A DNA stretch of 45,476 nt, taken from contig DAOTWD010000151.1 of the NCBI GenBank assembly GCA_034435975.1, forward strand, positions 1 through 45,476. Direction: 5' to 3'. Position numbers and translations under genes: made by a program. Position 1 is the stretch's first letter. Each line of letters begins with the position of its first letter. The notes beneath the pieces were generated by a model, which searched no databases, was not told the DNA's origin, and was given only the letters and a program-made list of their open reading frames with translations. This DNA is from CAKZQX01 sp034435975 (GTDB lineage: Bacteria > Chloroflexota > Chloroflexia > Chloroflexales > Chloroflexaceae). This document shows positions 32,643-43,000 of the stretch, piece by piece.

Positions 32643-34724
32643 ATGATAGCACAACGAGTAGGACGGCTCGGTACCCTGGAACCCCAGGCGGAGATTGAGG
32701 GTGTACCCTCGCCGCTGGGTGTCACCCTGGTTGAGTCGAAGCAGGCATATAACTTTGCGCTCTTTTCACGCTATGCGACGGGCGTGACCCTGTTGTTGTA
32801 TACTGAAGCGGATCCAGTGAACCCCGTCTTTAAATATCACTTTAATCCGCGGATCAATAAAACTGGCCCGATCTGGCACTGCTGGGTACCGCTTGCCGCA
32901 ACACAGGGTGCCACCCTCTATGCCTATCGCCTTGAGGGGCCATTTGAACCACAGGCCCGGCATCGCTTTGATCCGCAAAAAATCTTGCTCGACCCCTACG
33001 CCCGCTCGGTCTTCTTTCCACCTGGATTCAGCCGGATGGCATGTACACAGCCTGGCCCCACCGATGGCGTGGCTCCGCTGGGAGTGCTGCCGACGATTAC
33101 CACCACGTTTGACTGGGGTAGCGACGATCGTCCCCGTCATGGACACGACACGATCATCTATGAACTGCATGTCAAGGGCTTCACGGCTCGCGCCAATTCG
33201 GGGGTGAGCCCGGAAAAACGGGGTACCTTTGCGGGCTTAATGGAAAAAATTCCCTATCTGCAAGATCTGGGTGTAACGGTGGTTGAGTTATTGCCGGTTC
33301 ACCAGTTTGATCCGCAGGAAGGCAACTACTGGGGCTATATGACGCTGAACTTTTTTGCACCGCACCAGCAGTATGCATATGGCGATCCGCTGCTTGAGTT
33401 CCGCGAGATGGTCAAGGCCTTTCACGCCGTGGGGATCGAAGTCTGGCTCGATGTAGTATATAACCATACCAGTGAGGGCAATGAGCAAGGGCCAACCTAT
33501 GGCTATCGTGGCATTGATAACAAAAGCTACTACCTGCTCGCTGCTGATCCACAGTATTACCTCAACGACACCGGTTGTGGCAACACGTTACGCTCGGCAC
33601 ACCCGGCGGTACGAGCACTGATTCTCGAGAGCCTGCACTTCTGGGCCAATGAGATGCACATTGACGGCTTTCGCTTCGATCTGGCATCGATTTTTACGCG
33701 CAACAGCAACGGCTCTCTTAATCTCTACGAGCCATCGCTGATTACTGAGATCAGCTCATTCGGCCATTATGCTGATGTACGTCTGATTGCCGAGGCCTGG
33801 GATATTGGCAGTTACCAGCTAGGCAGAAGCTTTCCCGGTTTTTCATGGTTGCAGTGGAACGGTAAGTTCCGCGACGATATTCGCGCCTTCGTGAAGAGTG
33901 ATCCGGGGAAGGTAGCCGATTTGATGCAGCGGCTATATGGTAGTGATGATCTGTTCCCTGATACGTTACTAGAGGCCTATCGTCCCTTCCAGAGTGTCAA
34001 TTTTATTACCTCTCACGACGGATTTTGTATGTATGACCTGGTGGCCTACAATCATAAGCACAATGAGGTCAATGGCCATGGCAACAACGATGGCTCGGAT
34101 CACAATCTGAGCTGGAACTGCGGCTGGGAGGGTGACCTGGATGTACCTGAAGAGATTATGCTCTTGCGTCGCCGCCAGATTAAAAACTTCTGCTGCCTGT
34201 TGATGCTGGCGAATGGCACGCCCATGTTCTGTGCGGGAGATGAATTTTTGAACACCCAGCGGGGCAACAACAATCCCTACAACCAGGATAACGAGATTAC
34301 TTGGCTGGATTGGGATCGGCTCGCGCAAAACCGCGACATTTTTCGCTTTTTCAAGAACATGATCGCCTTTCGTAAAGCGCATCCCTCAATTGGCCGCGGA
34401 CGCTACTGGCGCGAGGATATTCACTGGTATGGCGTCGGGGCGCACGTCGATCTGGCCTATCATTCGCACACGCTGGCCTATTGTCTGCATGGCGAGTCGT
34501 ATCGCGATGACGATATATATGTGATGATCAACGCCTACTGGGAAGAACTTGTCTTTGTTATTCAAGAAGGCGAAGCGACTGACTGGTACCGCGTGGTGGA
34601 TACGAGTCTGCCTGGCCCGCTTGACATTGCCGCGCCTGGTGAGGAAGGACGCTTATCCAGCCTGAAATATCTGGTAGCCCCGCGCACAATTGTGGTGTTG
34701 CTTCGGCCACGACGTTCAAGGTAG
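32643..34724 (+). CDS. glgX: Glycogen debranching enzyme GlgX (GH13)
   Basis: A cytoplasmic enzyme of 693 residues that hydrolyses alpha-1,6 branches of glycogen. The N-terminal part holds a CBM48-like domain (SPLGVTLVESKQAYNFALFS). The GH13 barrel follows with VVELLPVHQFD, VWLDVVYNHTSEG, IDGFRFDLASIF (nucleophile Asp346), LIAEAWDIGSY (acid/base Glu384) and NFITSHDGF (His458, Asp459). The typical GlgX motif NNPYNQDNEITWLDWD is present. Length and order match the family. GAGG lies before the ATG. A PAS-STAS regulator follows after 54 bp. It implies that the organism stores glycogen; no other glycogen genes lie in the window. Confidence 0.95.
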   Translation: MIAQRVGRLGTLEPQAEIEGVPSPLGVTLVESKQAYNFALFSRYATGVTLLLYTEADPVNPVFKYHFNPRINKTGPIWHCWVPLAATQGATLYAYRLEGPFEPQARHRFDPQKILLDPYARSVFFPPGFSRMACTQPGPTDGVAPLGVLPTITTTFDWGSDDRPRHGHDTIIYELHVKGFTARANSGVSPEKRGTFAGLMEKIPYLQDLGVTVVELLPVHQFDPQEGNYWGYMTLNFFAPHQQYAYGDPLLEFREMVKAFHAVGIEVWLDVVYNHTSEGNEQGPTYGYRGIDNKSYYLLAADPQYYLNDTGCGNTLRSAHPAVRALILESLHFWANEMHIDGFRFDLASIFTRNSNGSLNLYEPSLITEISSFGHYADVRLIAEAWDIGSYQLGRSFPGFSWLQWNGKFRDDIRAFVKSDPGKVADLMQRLYGSDDLFPDTLLEAYRPFQSVNFITSHDGFCMYDLVAYNHKHNEVNGHGNNDGSDHNLSWNCGWEGDLDVPEEIMLLRRRQIKNFCCLLMLANGTPMFCAGDEFLNTQRGNNNPYNQDNEITWLDWDRLAQNRDIFRFFKNMIAFRKAHPSIGRGRYWREDIHWYGVGAHVDLAYHSHTLAYCLHGESYRDDDIYVMINAYWEELVFVIQEGEATDWYRVVDTSLPGPLDIAAPGEEGRLSSLKYLVAPRTIVVLLRPRRSR

Positions 34725-34778
34725 AGAAAGACAAAAAAGCCCGTACGGGAATAACCAATTATTCATAAAGGAAAAACC

Positions 34779-35645
34779 ATGACTAACGAGGCAACCCTGA
34801 TCGCTCAACTCCAACAGGAGAATAAACAACTGCGCCAGCGTGTAGTTGCACTGGAGAATTCACAGTATATGCTGCAAGCCGTGCTGGATGCTATTCCTGC
34901 CTTTATTTATTGCAAAGATCTCGATGGGACGTTTCTGGTGGTCAATCAAACCTACGAATCTTCGCTCGGAATGAGCCGGGAGCAAATCATTGGTAAAAAC
35001 CAGGCTGACTTTTTTCCACCCGAAGCGGTAGCTGAGTGGCGTTCGATTGAGCAGCAGGTGCTAGAAACCCGTGCCCCGGTCGAGACCGAGAACAATGTGT
35101 CACTCTCGGATGGTATGCATACCTATCTCTCGATTATGGCTCCAATTATTGATGAACACGGGCAAATCAATGTATTGTGTGGTTTTGCCACCGATATTAC
35201 CGAGCGCAAACAGATGGAGGAGGAGCGCCTGGCGTTGCAACAACAAGTGATCGATGCCCAGCAGGACGCACTGCGCGAGTTATCAACACCGCTTATCCCT
35301 ATTGCACGTGATGTGGTTATTATGCCGCTGATTGGTACTATCGACAGTGGCCGCGCCCAGATGGTGCTGGAGACCCTGCTGGAAGGTGTGGCGCAATATC
35401 AAGCCGATCTCGCCATCCTGGATATTACCGGGGTGGCGATGGTGGACACCCAGGTTGCCCAGGCGCTGGTGCGGGCAGCCAAGGCAGTCAAGTTGCTGGG
35501 CGCACAGGTGATTGTCACCGGAATTCAACCCCCAATTGCGCAGATGCTGGTACATCTGGGCATCGATCTGGAGGGCATTATTACCTACGCTACCTTGCAA
35601 GCCGGCATTGCCCAGGCGCTGGCCGGTCGTTTGACGGCGGATTGA
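34779..35645 (+). CDS. PAS-STAS regulator (RsbR-like)
   Basis: A cytoplasmic regulator of 288 residues. A short coiled coil (IAQLQQENKQLRQRVVALEN) is followed by a PAS domain at about 25-145 (ILDAIPAFIYCKDL-like start, MSREQIIGKNQADFFPPE, FATDITERKQMEEE). A linker helix and a STAS domain follow at about 165-280. The STAS part has RELSTPLIPIARDVVIMPLIG and ILDITGVAMVDTQVAQAL, the pattern of RsbR-type stressosome proteins, in which threonines at these two places are phosphorylated by a partner kinase. The candidates here are the Thr of STP and the Thr of DITG. No partner RsbS or RsbT is in the window. AAAGGAAA precedes the ATG. It likely senses a signal through PAS and acts on a switch kinase. 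Confidence 0.9.
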   Translation: MTNEATLIAQLQQENKQLRQRVVALENSQYMLQAVLDAIPAFIYCKDLDGTFLVVNQTYESSLGMSREQIIGKNQADFFPPEAVAEWRSIEQQVLETRAPVETENNVSLSDGMHTYLSIMAPIIDEHGQINVLCGFATDITERKQMEEERLALQQQVIDAQQDALRELSTPLIPIARDVVIMPLIGTIDSGRAQMVLETLLEGVAQYQADLAILDITGVAMVDTQVAQALVRAAKAVKLLGAQVIVTGIQPPIAQMLVHLGIDLEGIITYATLQAGIAQALAGRLTAD

Positions 35646-35809
35646 GTACAGAGCGGGGAGCGCAAAGCGGAAAATGCAGAGCGATCGTGAGGCGTCTTCA
35701 GGTGACAGGTGATAGGTGTCGGTTGCTTTTCTTGCGTCCTGATGGGGCAAAACCGGCCCCTTGCACAAAAAACCTACACGTGAAAGGGGGGGACGTACTC
35801 CACCGTGCC

Positions 35810-36670
35810 CCCGCCTCGCGCCCCGGAGGGGCGCGCACCCAGGCACCCACCCAGGCCCGCTCTCACGCTGCCCGCTGTAGGCCATGTCGCGTCTCGCACC
35901 CCGGAGGGACGCGCCCCGCCCGCGCCCCGGAGGGGCGCGCTCCCAGGGGGGCGCCGCCCGCACCCCGGAGGGACGCGCTCCCAGGTTCACCGCCTGCCCG
36001 CTGTAGGGCACGCCTCCGGCGTGCCCCCGGCCATGTCGCGTCTCGCACCCCGGAGGGGCGCGCACCCAGGCACCCACCCAGGCCCGCTCTCACGCTGCCC
36101 CCTGTAGGGCACGCCTCCGGCGTGCCTCCGGCCGTGCCGCGTGCACCACTGCCCCCTGTAGGGCACGCCTCCGGCGTGTGCCTCCGGCTGTGCCGCGTCT
36201 CGCGCCCCGGAGGGACGCGTACCCAGGCACCCACCCAGGCCCGCTCTCACGCCGCCCGCTGTAGGCCACACCTCCGGCATGCCTCCGGCCATGCTGCGTG
36301 CACCACACGCGAGACGCTGCCGATCGGGAAGGCCGTGCCACGTGCACCACACGCGAGACGCCGCCGATCGGGAAGATGCTCCCCCGCCCACACCTGCGCC
36401 CCGGAGGGACACGCTCCATCGTCTCGCGCCCGCGCCCGCGCTACACGCCCGCCCGCTCTTTTTTAACGCAAAGGCCCAAAGCTGTAGGGCACGCCTCCGG
36501 CGTGCCTCCGGCCGTGCCGCGTGCACCACACGCGAGACGCCGCCGATCGGGAAGATGCTCCCCCGCCCGCACCTGCGCCCCGGAGGGACGCGCACCCAGG
36601 CACCCACCCAGGCCCGCTCTCACGCCGCCCGCTGTAGGCCACACCTCCGGCATGCCTCCGGCCATGCTGC
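35810..36670. repeat. GC-rich composite palindromic repeat cluster C
   Basis: A long array of the same composite family as 1-520 and 4130-4370. The GCCCCGGAGGGRCGCG palindrome recurs about eight times (near 35821, 35902, 35924, 35961, 36045, 36203, 36397 and 36577). The hairpin GGCACGC-CTCCG-GCGTGCC recurs near 36006, 36108, 36162 and 36487. Segments CACCCAGGCACCCACCCAGG and GAGACGCCGCCGATCGGGA are repeated several times. Open frames here on both strands are repeat translations. Bases 35646-35809 show only degenerate GGTGACAG and GCGCAAAGCG repeats. Confidence 0.85.
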
Positions 36671-37057
36671 GTCTTTGTATGTTTTTTTATAGATTTTTTA
36701 ACTAGACATTCAGCCTTTTTATCATATAATTATACTCAAGCCTGGCACTCTATTCAAGAGCGACATAGTCTGCATCTCAAGATCCATCCTCTATGTGTCG
36801 TGAGAATATGGATTCCCGGCTTGAGCCGGTTCCGGGCCATTCCCTGGCCGCAACCTGGATCCCATTCACGATACATCCCTCTGCTATAGCAAGCCTGCAT
36901 ACATCAAAAAAATGGGAGTCCTGGCTTCAGCCTGAGTAGCACTCCAACCGGGCTACAAGCCGGGACTCCGGATGACAAGGGAGATAGGCTCGCTCTATCT
37001 CTTCCATAACAATCGACCGCGTGCCGGGGCAAACTGATACCTGTATTCGTATCTGGT
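36671..37057. other. AT-richer leader region of the giant secreted protein gene
   Basis: No gene is seen. At 36703-36730 TAGACA and TATAAT are separated by 16 bp, a possible promoter 330 bp before the next gene. A palindromic repeat (GGGAGTCCTGGCTTCAGCCTG to GCCGGGACTCC) lies at 36914-36969 and is related to 30461-30514; a more degraded relative lies at 36812-36860. Confidence 0.5.
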
Positions 37058-40000
37058 ATGAAAGGCTGGTCGCATATGTTTATCTCATTTGCTCCCCCTA
37101 CACAGGCAGTGAACCGCAACCACATCAACCGTATGAGTATGCTGGTGACATTGCTGCTCCTGTTCACGACCGTGCTACCGCCGGTATCGATTCCCACTCC
37201 AGCCGAACCTGACCTGGCAGCACCGGTGCAGCCGGTTGCCATTCCGCCCGCGCTCACTGCCGAGCCGACGACTGCTTTCCCGCCGACGAGCACCATTGCG
37301 ACACCGGCATGGCTGCCTTCGGAACTGCTGGGCCAGCCCGAATTGACGGCGCACCGCACAGCGGCCAGTGCCACTTTTAGGCTGGACAACGGCACCTATG
37401 CGTTGCTGCACGATAGTGCCCCCCTGCATTATCTTGACGACCAGGGCAACTGGCAACCGATCCGCCCTGACTTCAGGCCCATCACCGACGGCTGGGCCAA
37501 CGACGCCGATATCCTGCAGACCATGCTGGCACAACGTACGAGCAACGCAACGATCATTGCCGGTACAACCGGGGTTGGCTGGCAGCCACGCTCACTTATG
37601 CTGATTACCGCCAGCGGTACACCCCGATCGCTGGCCGTACCGTTGGAAGAGAGCCAGGCCGCTCCCGGTACCCGTAGCGCAGACGGTGCTACCGTGCGCT
37701 ACGTGCACGGCTGGAGTAATCCGGCCATCCAGGATCAATGGCAGGTACGCCCCGGCAGCAGCGAATACACCGTGCGCCTGGCCGAACGTCCAGTCGTCGG
37801 ACGCTCGGCCACCGCGCTCGACCTGCGCGTCCATCTGCACCTGCGACCCGGTACCCGCATCGAGGTCGATGGACAACTCGCCGCACTCCCGCTGACGACC
37901 AGTGGCCCACTCACTTTTATCGCTGAAGATGGCAGCGAGTTGCTGCTGCAGCCACCACGGGCCTTTGAGCAGCATGATCCTGCCACAGATGTCATGGGCA
38001 GCTATGAACTAGTCGGCACCGCCGATCCATCAGTCATGGAATTACGGGTACGCATTCCTGGTGCCTGGTTATGGGCACGCCAGCGGCACTATCCGATCAT
38101 TATCGACCCGATGTTTCAGGTTCGTTCGCCCCTGTCAGCCTACAGTGTTTTCTATCCCAACACAACCCGTGCCTTTCAGGATAAGCGAGTCATTGCCCCG
38201 CTGGAACTGGGGCAGTTCAATGATGGGGTGCAACGGCTGGTGGTTCAATTTAACGACCGTGCATTACCCGTGGGTGCCACCGTTGACCGCGCCTACCTGG
38301 TAGTGACGCCGAGCGATGTCAATTTCACCAACCGCGATCACCTGGCGGCCCGGGTGCAGGCCGCAAACCTGACCAGTAATACGGGGCCAGACGGTGAACC
38401 TCTGACCGACAGGGTGCTGCCCTTTCATCCCGAAAGCGACACGGTGATGCGTTATAGCCGGGGCAATCCCCACGATACAGAAGCATTGATCTGGGATGTC
38501 ACCGATCTGGCTAACAGCTGGTTTAACCGACCCCTTTTTGGCCCCAGTGCGAGTAGCGGCGTGATGCTCCGTACCGAGAACGAGTTTTGCCGTCCCACAC
38601 CCGACGGCTGTGGTGGCTTCTACATCGGCAAACCCTCATCATGGACCGATGAGGAGTTGCAGGATACCGAAACCTTCAGTCAGCCTGCAAAACCGTTCAT
38701 CGCACGCACAGGCATGAGCGGTATCCGCTTGCTTGTCTATTACTCCAGCGCGACCATAAAAGAAGGTGACCGGCTATCGAATAGCACCCGCAACCCACGT
38801 GGCACAGTACCTCCCTACTATCACGCCGACCATGAATACCGCATTGCCCCGCTGCCAGCCAACCGCTGGCAGGCCGTGACGGTGCGTGGCATTGGCCCCA
38901 CGCTTGGTAGTGACCCGCCCCAACCCAACACCGCCTTTATCAGCAATCCAGATGGTAGCCTACCGCTAGAACTCTATGACAAGGCTATCCGAGTGGTGCC
39001 TGCTAACCCGAATGGCAGTCTGGCTACCAGTAACGGTGTCGGCTATGTGATGCTCAATGGGCACAAGGCTGCTGGTGCAACACCGCAACTGCGGATCAAG
39101 GCCCCCGGCGGAAATCCCCAGGGCTACGACATCGCGCTGGTCGGTCAACAATCAACCACCATTGCAACCACAGCTATCCCGGCCGGGCAGCTTGGTACCA
39201 CCCAACAGATCGAATACACCTTTGATACCGCCGACCCGCTGGCTCTGTGGAACATTAGCGTCGCGCCGAACAGCAACAGCCGCGTTGACATCGCTTTTCC
39301 GAGCTATCAACCGTTTCCGTCAGATTCCAGCACAGTCGGCCTGTATACCGAGTATGTAAAAAAGTTCCAGGCCCACCTGTATGCGGGCAATGGGAGTGCT
39401 TTTTCTAGCCCGGCTGATCAGCCGCTCGAACTCCTCGCCAATAAAGACACATCGTTTAACATCAACACGGCGCAAGGCGGACGCTACCATCTGTCCAAAA
39501 CCTTTGCCGCCGATAGCGACACCTATGGTCTGGCGCTCGCCTACAATGGTGCCCGCGTTGATTGGGGCTATATTCCACCACCAAAGCTGGCTGATGTCAG
39601 CCAGCTCACATTCACCGTGAAGGTGCGGGTTACCTCATGCCGACCCGATGCTGAGGGCAACCCTTCTTTCCCCACTCAGACGGGCACCTGTCAGGTCGTG
39701 AAATGTCCGTCGTTATCAACGCCTACAAAGGATATACCCGCTATTGGCGTGCGCCTGTGGAACGAGGGCGGATGGACGGGCAATACCAGTACGCCGGCAG
39801 GCACGACCCCGTTTGTCGGTGCATTGACCCCGAACCGACCCAGTCTGGCGGTGGTGAGTGGGAAGCTCACGGTCAGTGGCAACCAGTATAGCCTCGACAG
39901 TGATGGCAGTGGCGCACCAGAAGTGCTACTGGTGCAGTGCGAACCGCCAGGTACCGGTAATAGTCGCCACCTGTTGCCACCCTTCTCTGTCTTTCGCGGG

Positions 40001-43000
40001 CCGATGCGGAATACCAAGATGGCGAATATCGATACGCCACTGCTGGTTGCAGCCGATACTAGCTTTGCGGCTGAGCTGGAATCGGCCTGGTCACCAGCGG
40101 ATCGAGCGGATTTGCAAAGCCCTTCGTATAGGGTTGACCCCATAGACCGTGAAGCGCGGGGGAGTGCCCGGCTGCAACGGGTGATTGGCGACAGCCAGCA
40201 CAACAGCACAATGACCTTCAATGTGAACTGGTCGCTGAATATCAATGGCTGGCCCGCCCTTGCCAGCACGGTCAGCCACCACAGCGGACAGGCCCCACCA
40301 GTCGCCAGCCTGCTCCTCAAACTGGGCGATACGTACTCGCTGAATATGCAACCTGCCCAAAAAGCTGAAACACCACGCCAATTTACCGAACTCTGGGCCA
40401 CAGCTGCCGAGGTGCAACAACCACCCGAACTTGGCGGTGCGCTCAAGCCGGTCGTCGCCACCCTGCATCAGCGTGGAGAGCCTATCCCCGGCACCAACAT
40501 ACCCCCTTGTAGCGCAACTGATCAAAAGACATTGATCAGTTGTATCGATCTGCTGGCTCCTGGTGCAACGTTTGCCAACCGCGATCGCAACTGGACTATG
40601 CCCGATCTACGTACTAACATACAACCGGGCACGGTAGCGCTCAGTCAGGTGGGAGCATTACAGGTGTTCAGCACCGACCACCCGGAGGCACACCTCCAGG
40701 CACTGCCCGCAGAGTACAGCTTTACCGGTACCAATGCCAGGGCCAGCGTGACCTACGAGGCATGCAAGTCAGGCGAGACTGCGGTTACGGTCATACGCGG
40801 TAGCATCGACCTGACCGTACCGAATGTAGGCGATAGCCCACCCGATGCAGGCACACCACCCCAACGGTTTGCCGCCACCTTCAAGCTATGCCAGTCCTCA
40901 CTCCGCGAAGTCTTTTTCGAGTTCTCATCACCGATTGGGATTCCCCTGGGCAACAGCGGACTGTTTATGACCGTCGTTGGTGGCAGGATAGATATTAACC
41001 CTGGTTATACCCAGATCACCCTGAAGATAAGTGTGCAGGCCTCCCAGGGGTCAGGCGGCGGCGTACTGCGCGGCACCGGCAATGTCCTGATCGACACCCG
41101 TGGGCTGTTCGCATTGCAGGCCCAATATACGCTGCTCGGCTTCATGAATGGCGATGGCAAGCTGTGGATTGCCTGGAACCCGCTGGACACGGGCTTTGAG
41201 GTCGAGGCACGCATTGGTAGCTGGCTGTCGGGTGGACTGCGGGCACACGTCTGGCGCGGGCAGGGCTGGGGTAACCGTTATACCTGGCTCCCGGACAACG
41301 ACGAGTTGCACGCGGCAGGTGCCTGGAACGCGACCCTGAGCGTGAAGAAGGGTGCGATTTTTAGCTGGTGGTTTATCGACATCCCACCCAAGACCATCAG
41401 CATTGGCGTGGAGATAGCGCTGGGCCAGTTCTGCACCAACGCCAGTTGTACCACCTACGAATGGGGCGCAAAGGGCAAGATCAGGGTCGCCGGCTATGAC
41501 ATCGGGCTGTATATTGGGATTGGCAACGATCTGACCAACCCACAGATCGGGTTCCACAGTATCGACTTTATTCTCGGAAATGACGACCACGTGCTGATTG
41601 ACCAGTTTGGCGGTGCGCAAACGGCACCCATTGCCCACGTTACCGATGATCCAACGCTACAGGTGCGTGCCCCGGCGCCGCAAGTCAACCATACGGTGAC
41701 AGAGCAGTTTGAGGTCAGCCCGGCTGCCGAGGGATTGCTGTTTGCTCTGGGCTGGCAGGCCGGCGCACCCCAACTGACGCTGATCAAGCCCGACGGCACC
41801 GAAATCACGCCCGGCAATGCGACGTCCCACGCGGCTGAATTTGAACAGACGGGCAATAGTGTGCTGGTGGGAGTGCGCAATCCAGTTGCGGGCACATGGC
41901 AGGCCCGGATCAGCAACCTGAGTGACGATCAACGTGAGCGGTACAAATTTGTCTACTTTGCCAACAAGGGCGCACCTGGAACCGAAGCCAATCGCGGACG
42001 TTTTCTAGCACCGGTCACGGCAGCGGAGCAGATCGTAGGCAGCTATACCATCCGCTGGGAAGTACCACCTGACACGCCAGACACGGCGCAGATCAGCCTG
42101 TTTGCTAATCCTCTCTTTACCGATGGCGATAAACCTGATTATCCCATCACCATTGCTCAATACCTGCCCTTTAAGGCCGGCAGCTACATCTGGGACACAA
42201 CCCGCTTCCCGAATGGGCACTACGAGATCATAGCTGTTGTGGACGATGGGATCGCCATTCCAGCGACCACCATCACCCAGGGTGTTGAGGAGGGTTGTCC
42301 AGCATCGAGCAACGAACTGCCGCCTGCCCGTGCCTTTGCTGCCGAGCGTTTTCCCGGCACAGTCGTCTTCACGTCAGCTCAGATCTTTGTCGGCAACTTC
42401 TATCAACCCACCACCGCACCCACCGGGGTAACAGCGGTAGGCATAAACGATGGTCTGCTGGTACGGTGGAATCCCGTTACCGATCCACGCATTACCCATT
42501 ATGTTGTGCGCTGGGGCTTTTCGTTCCAGGGCATCTTCCTGACCGTTGGTCAACAACTGGTCAATGCCGGTTCCGTGCCCTCACTGCATATCGGCGGCTT
42601 GCAGAACGGTAGCACCTATAGCGTACAGGTTGGCGTGATACAACAAGATCTGCAGCACGGATATACCAGCGAGCCGGTCTGGAGCAATCGTGTACTCGCA
42701 ACGGCACAGGCCGGCTTTAACCCGATGCTGGCCGTGCCCCAGACACTGGCCGTAACCGCGGTGACGGCAACCAGTGCCAGCTTCACGTGGGAAGCGCCTC
42801 AGAGCAGTGTCGCGCCATCGGGCTATGTATTGACGGCGAACCGCCTGGGCAGCAACGACACGGCCCTGACGCTTGCGACCAACAACACCAGTGTGACGCT
42901 GAACGGGGTGCAGGTGGGTGCGAGCTACGCGGTGCAAGCGCATGCCGTCTTTAGCGATACATGGCATAGTACGGCGACGCCCGCCGTCATTGTTGTTCCA

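Noticed and set aside
34732..34748. Terminator between glgX and the PAS-STAS gene
   Set aside because: CCCGTACGGG beside an A tract leaves only a 3-bp stem once a loop is allowed, and the T run would serve only the minus strand, which has no gene here.
35642..36705. Several open frames rich in Pro, Arg and His on both strands
   Set aside because: All lie within the composite palindromic repeats and read APEGRAPR-type repeats in every frame; none has a ribosome site.
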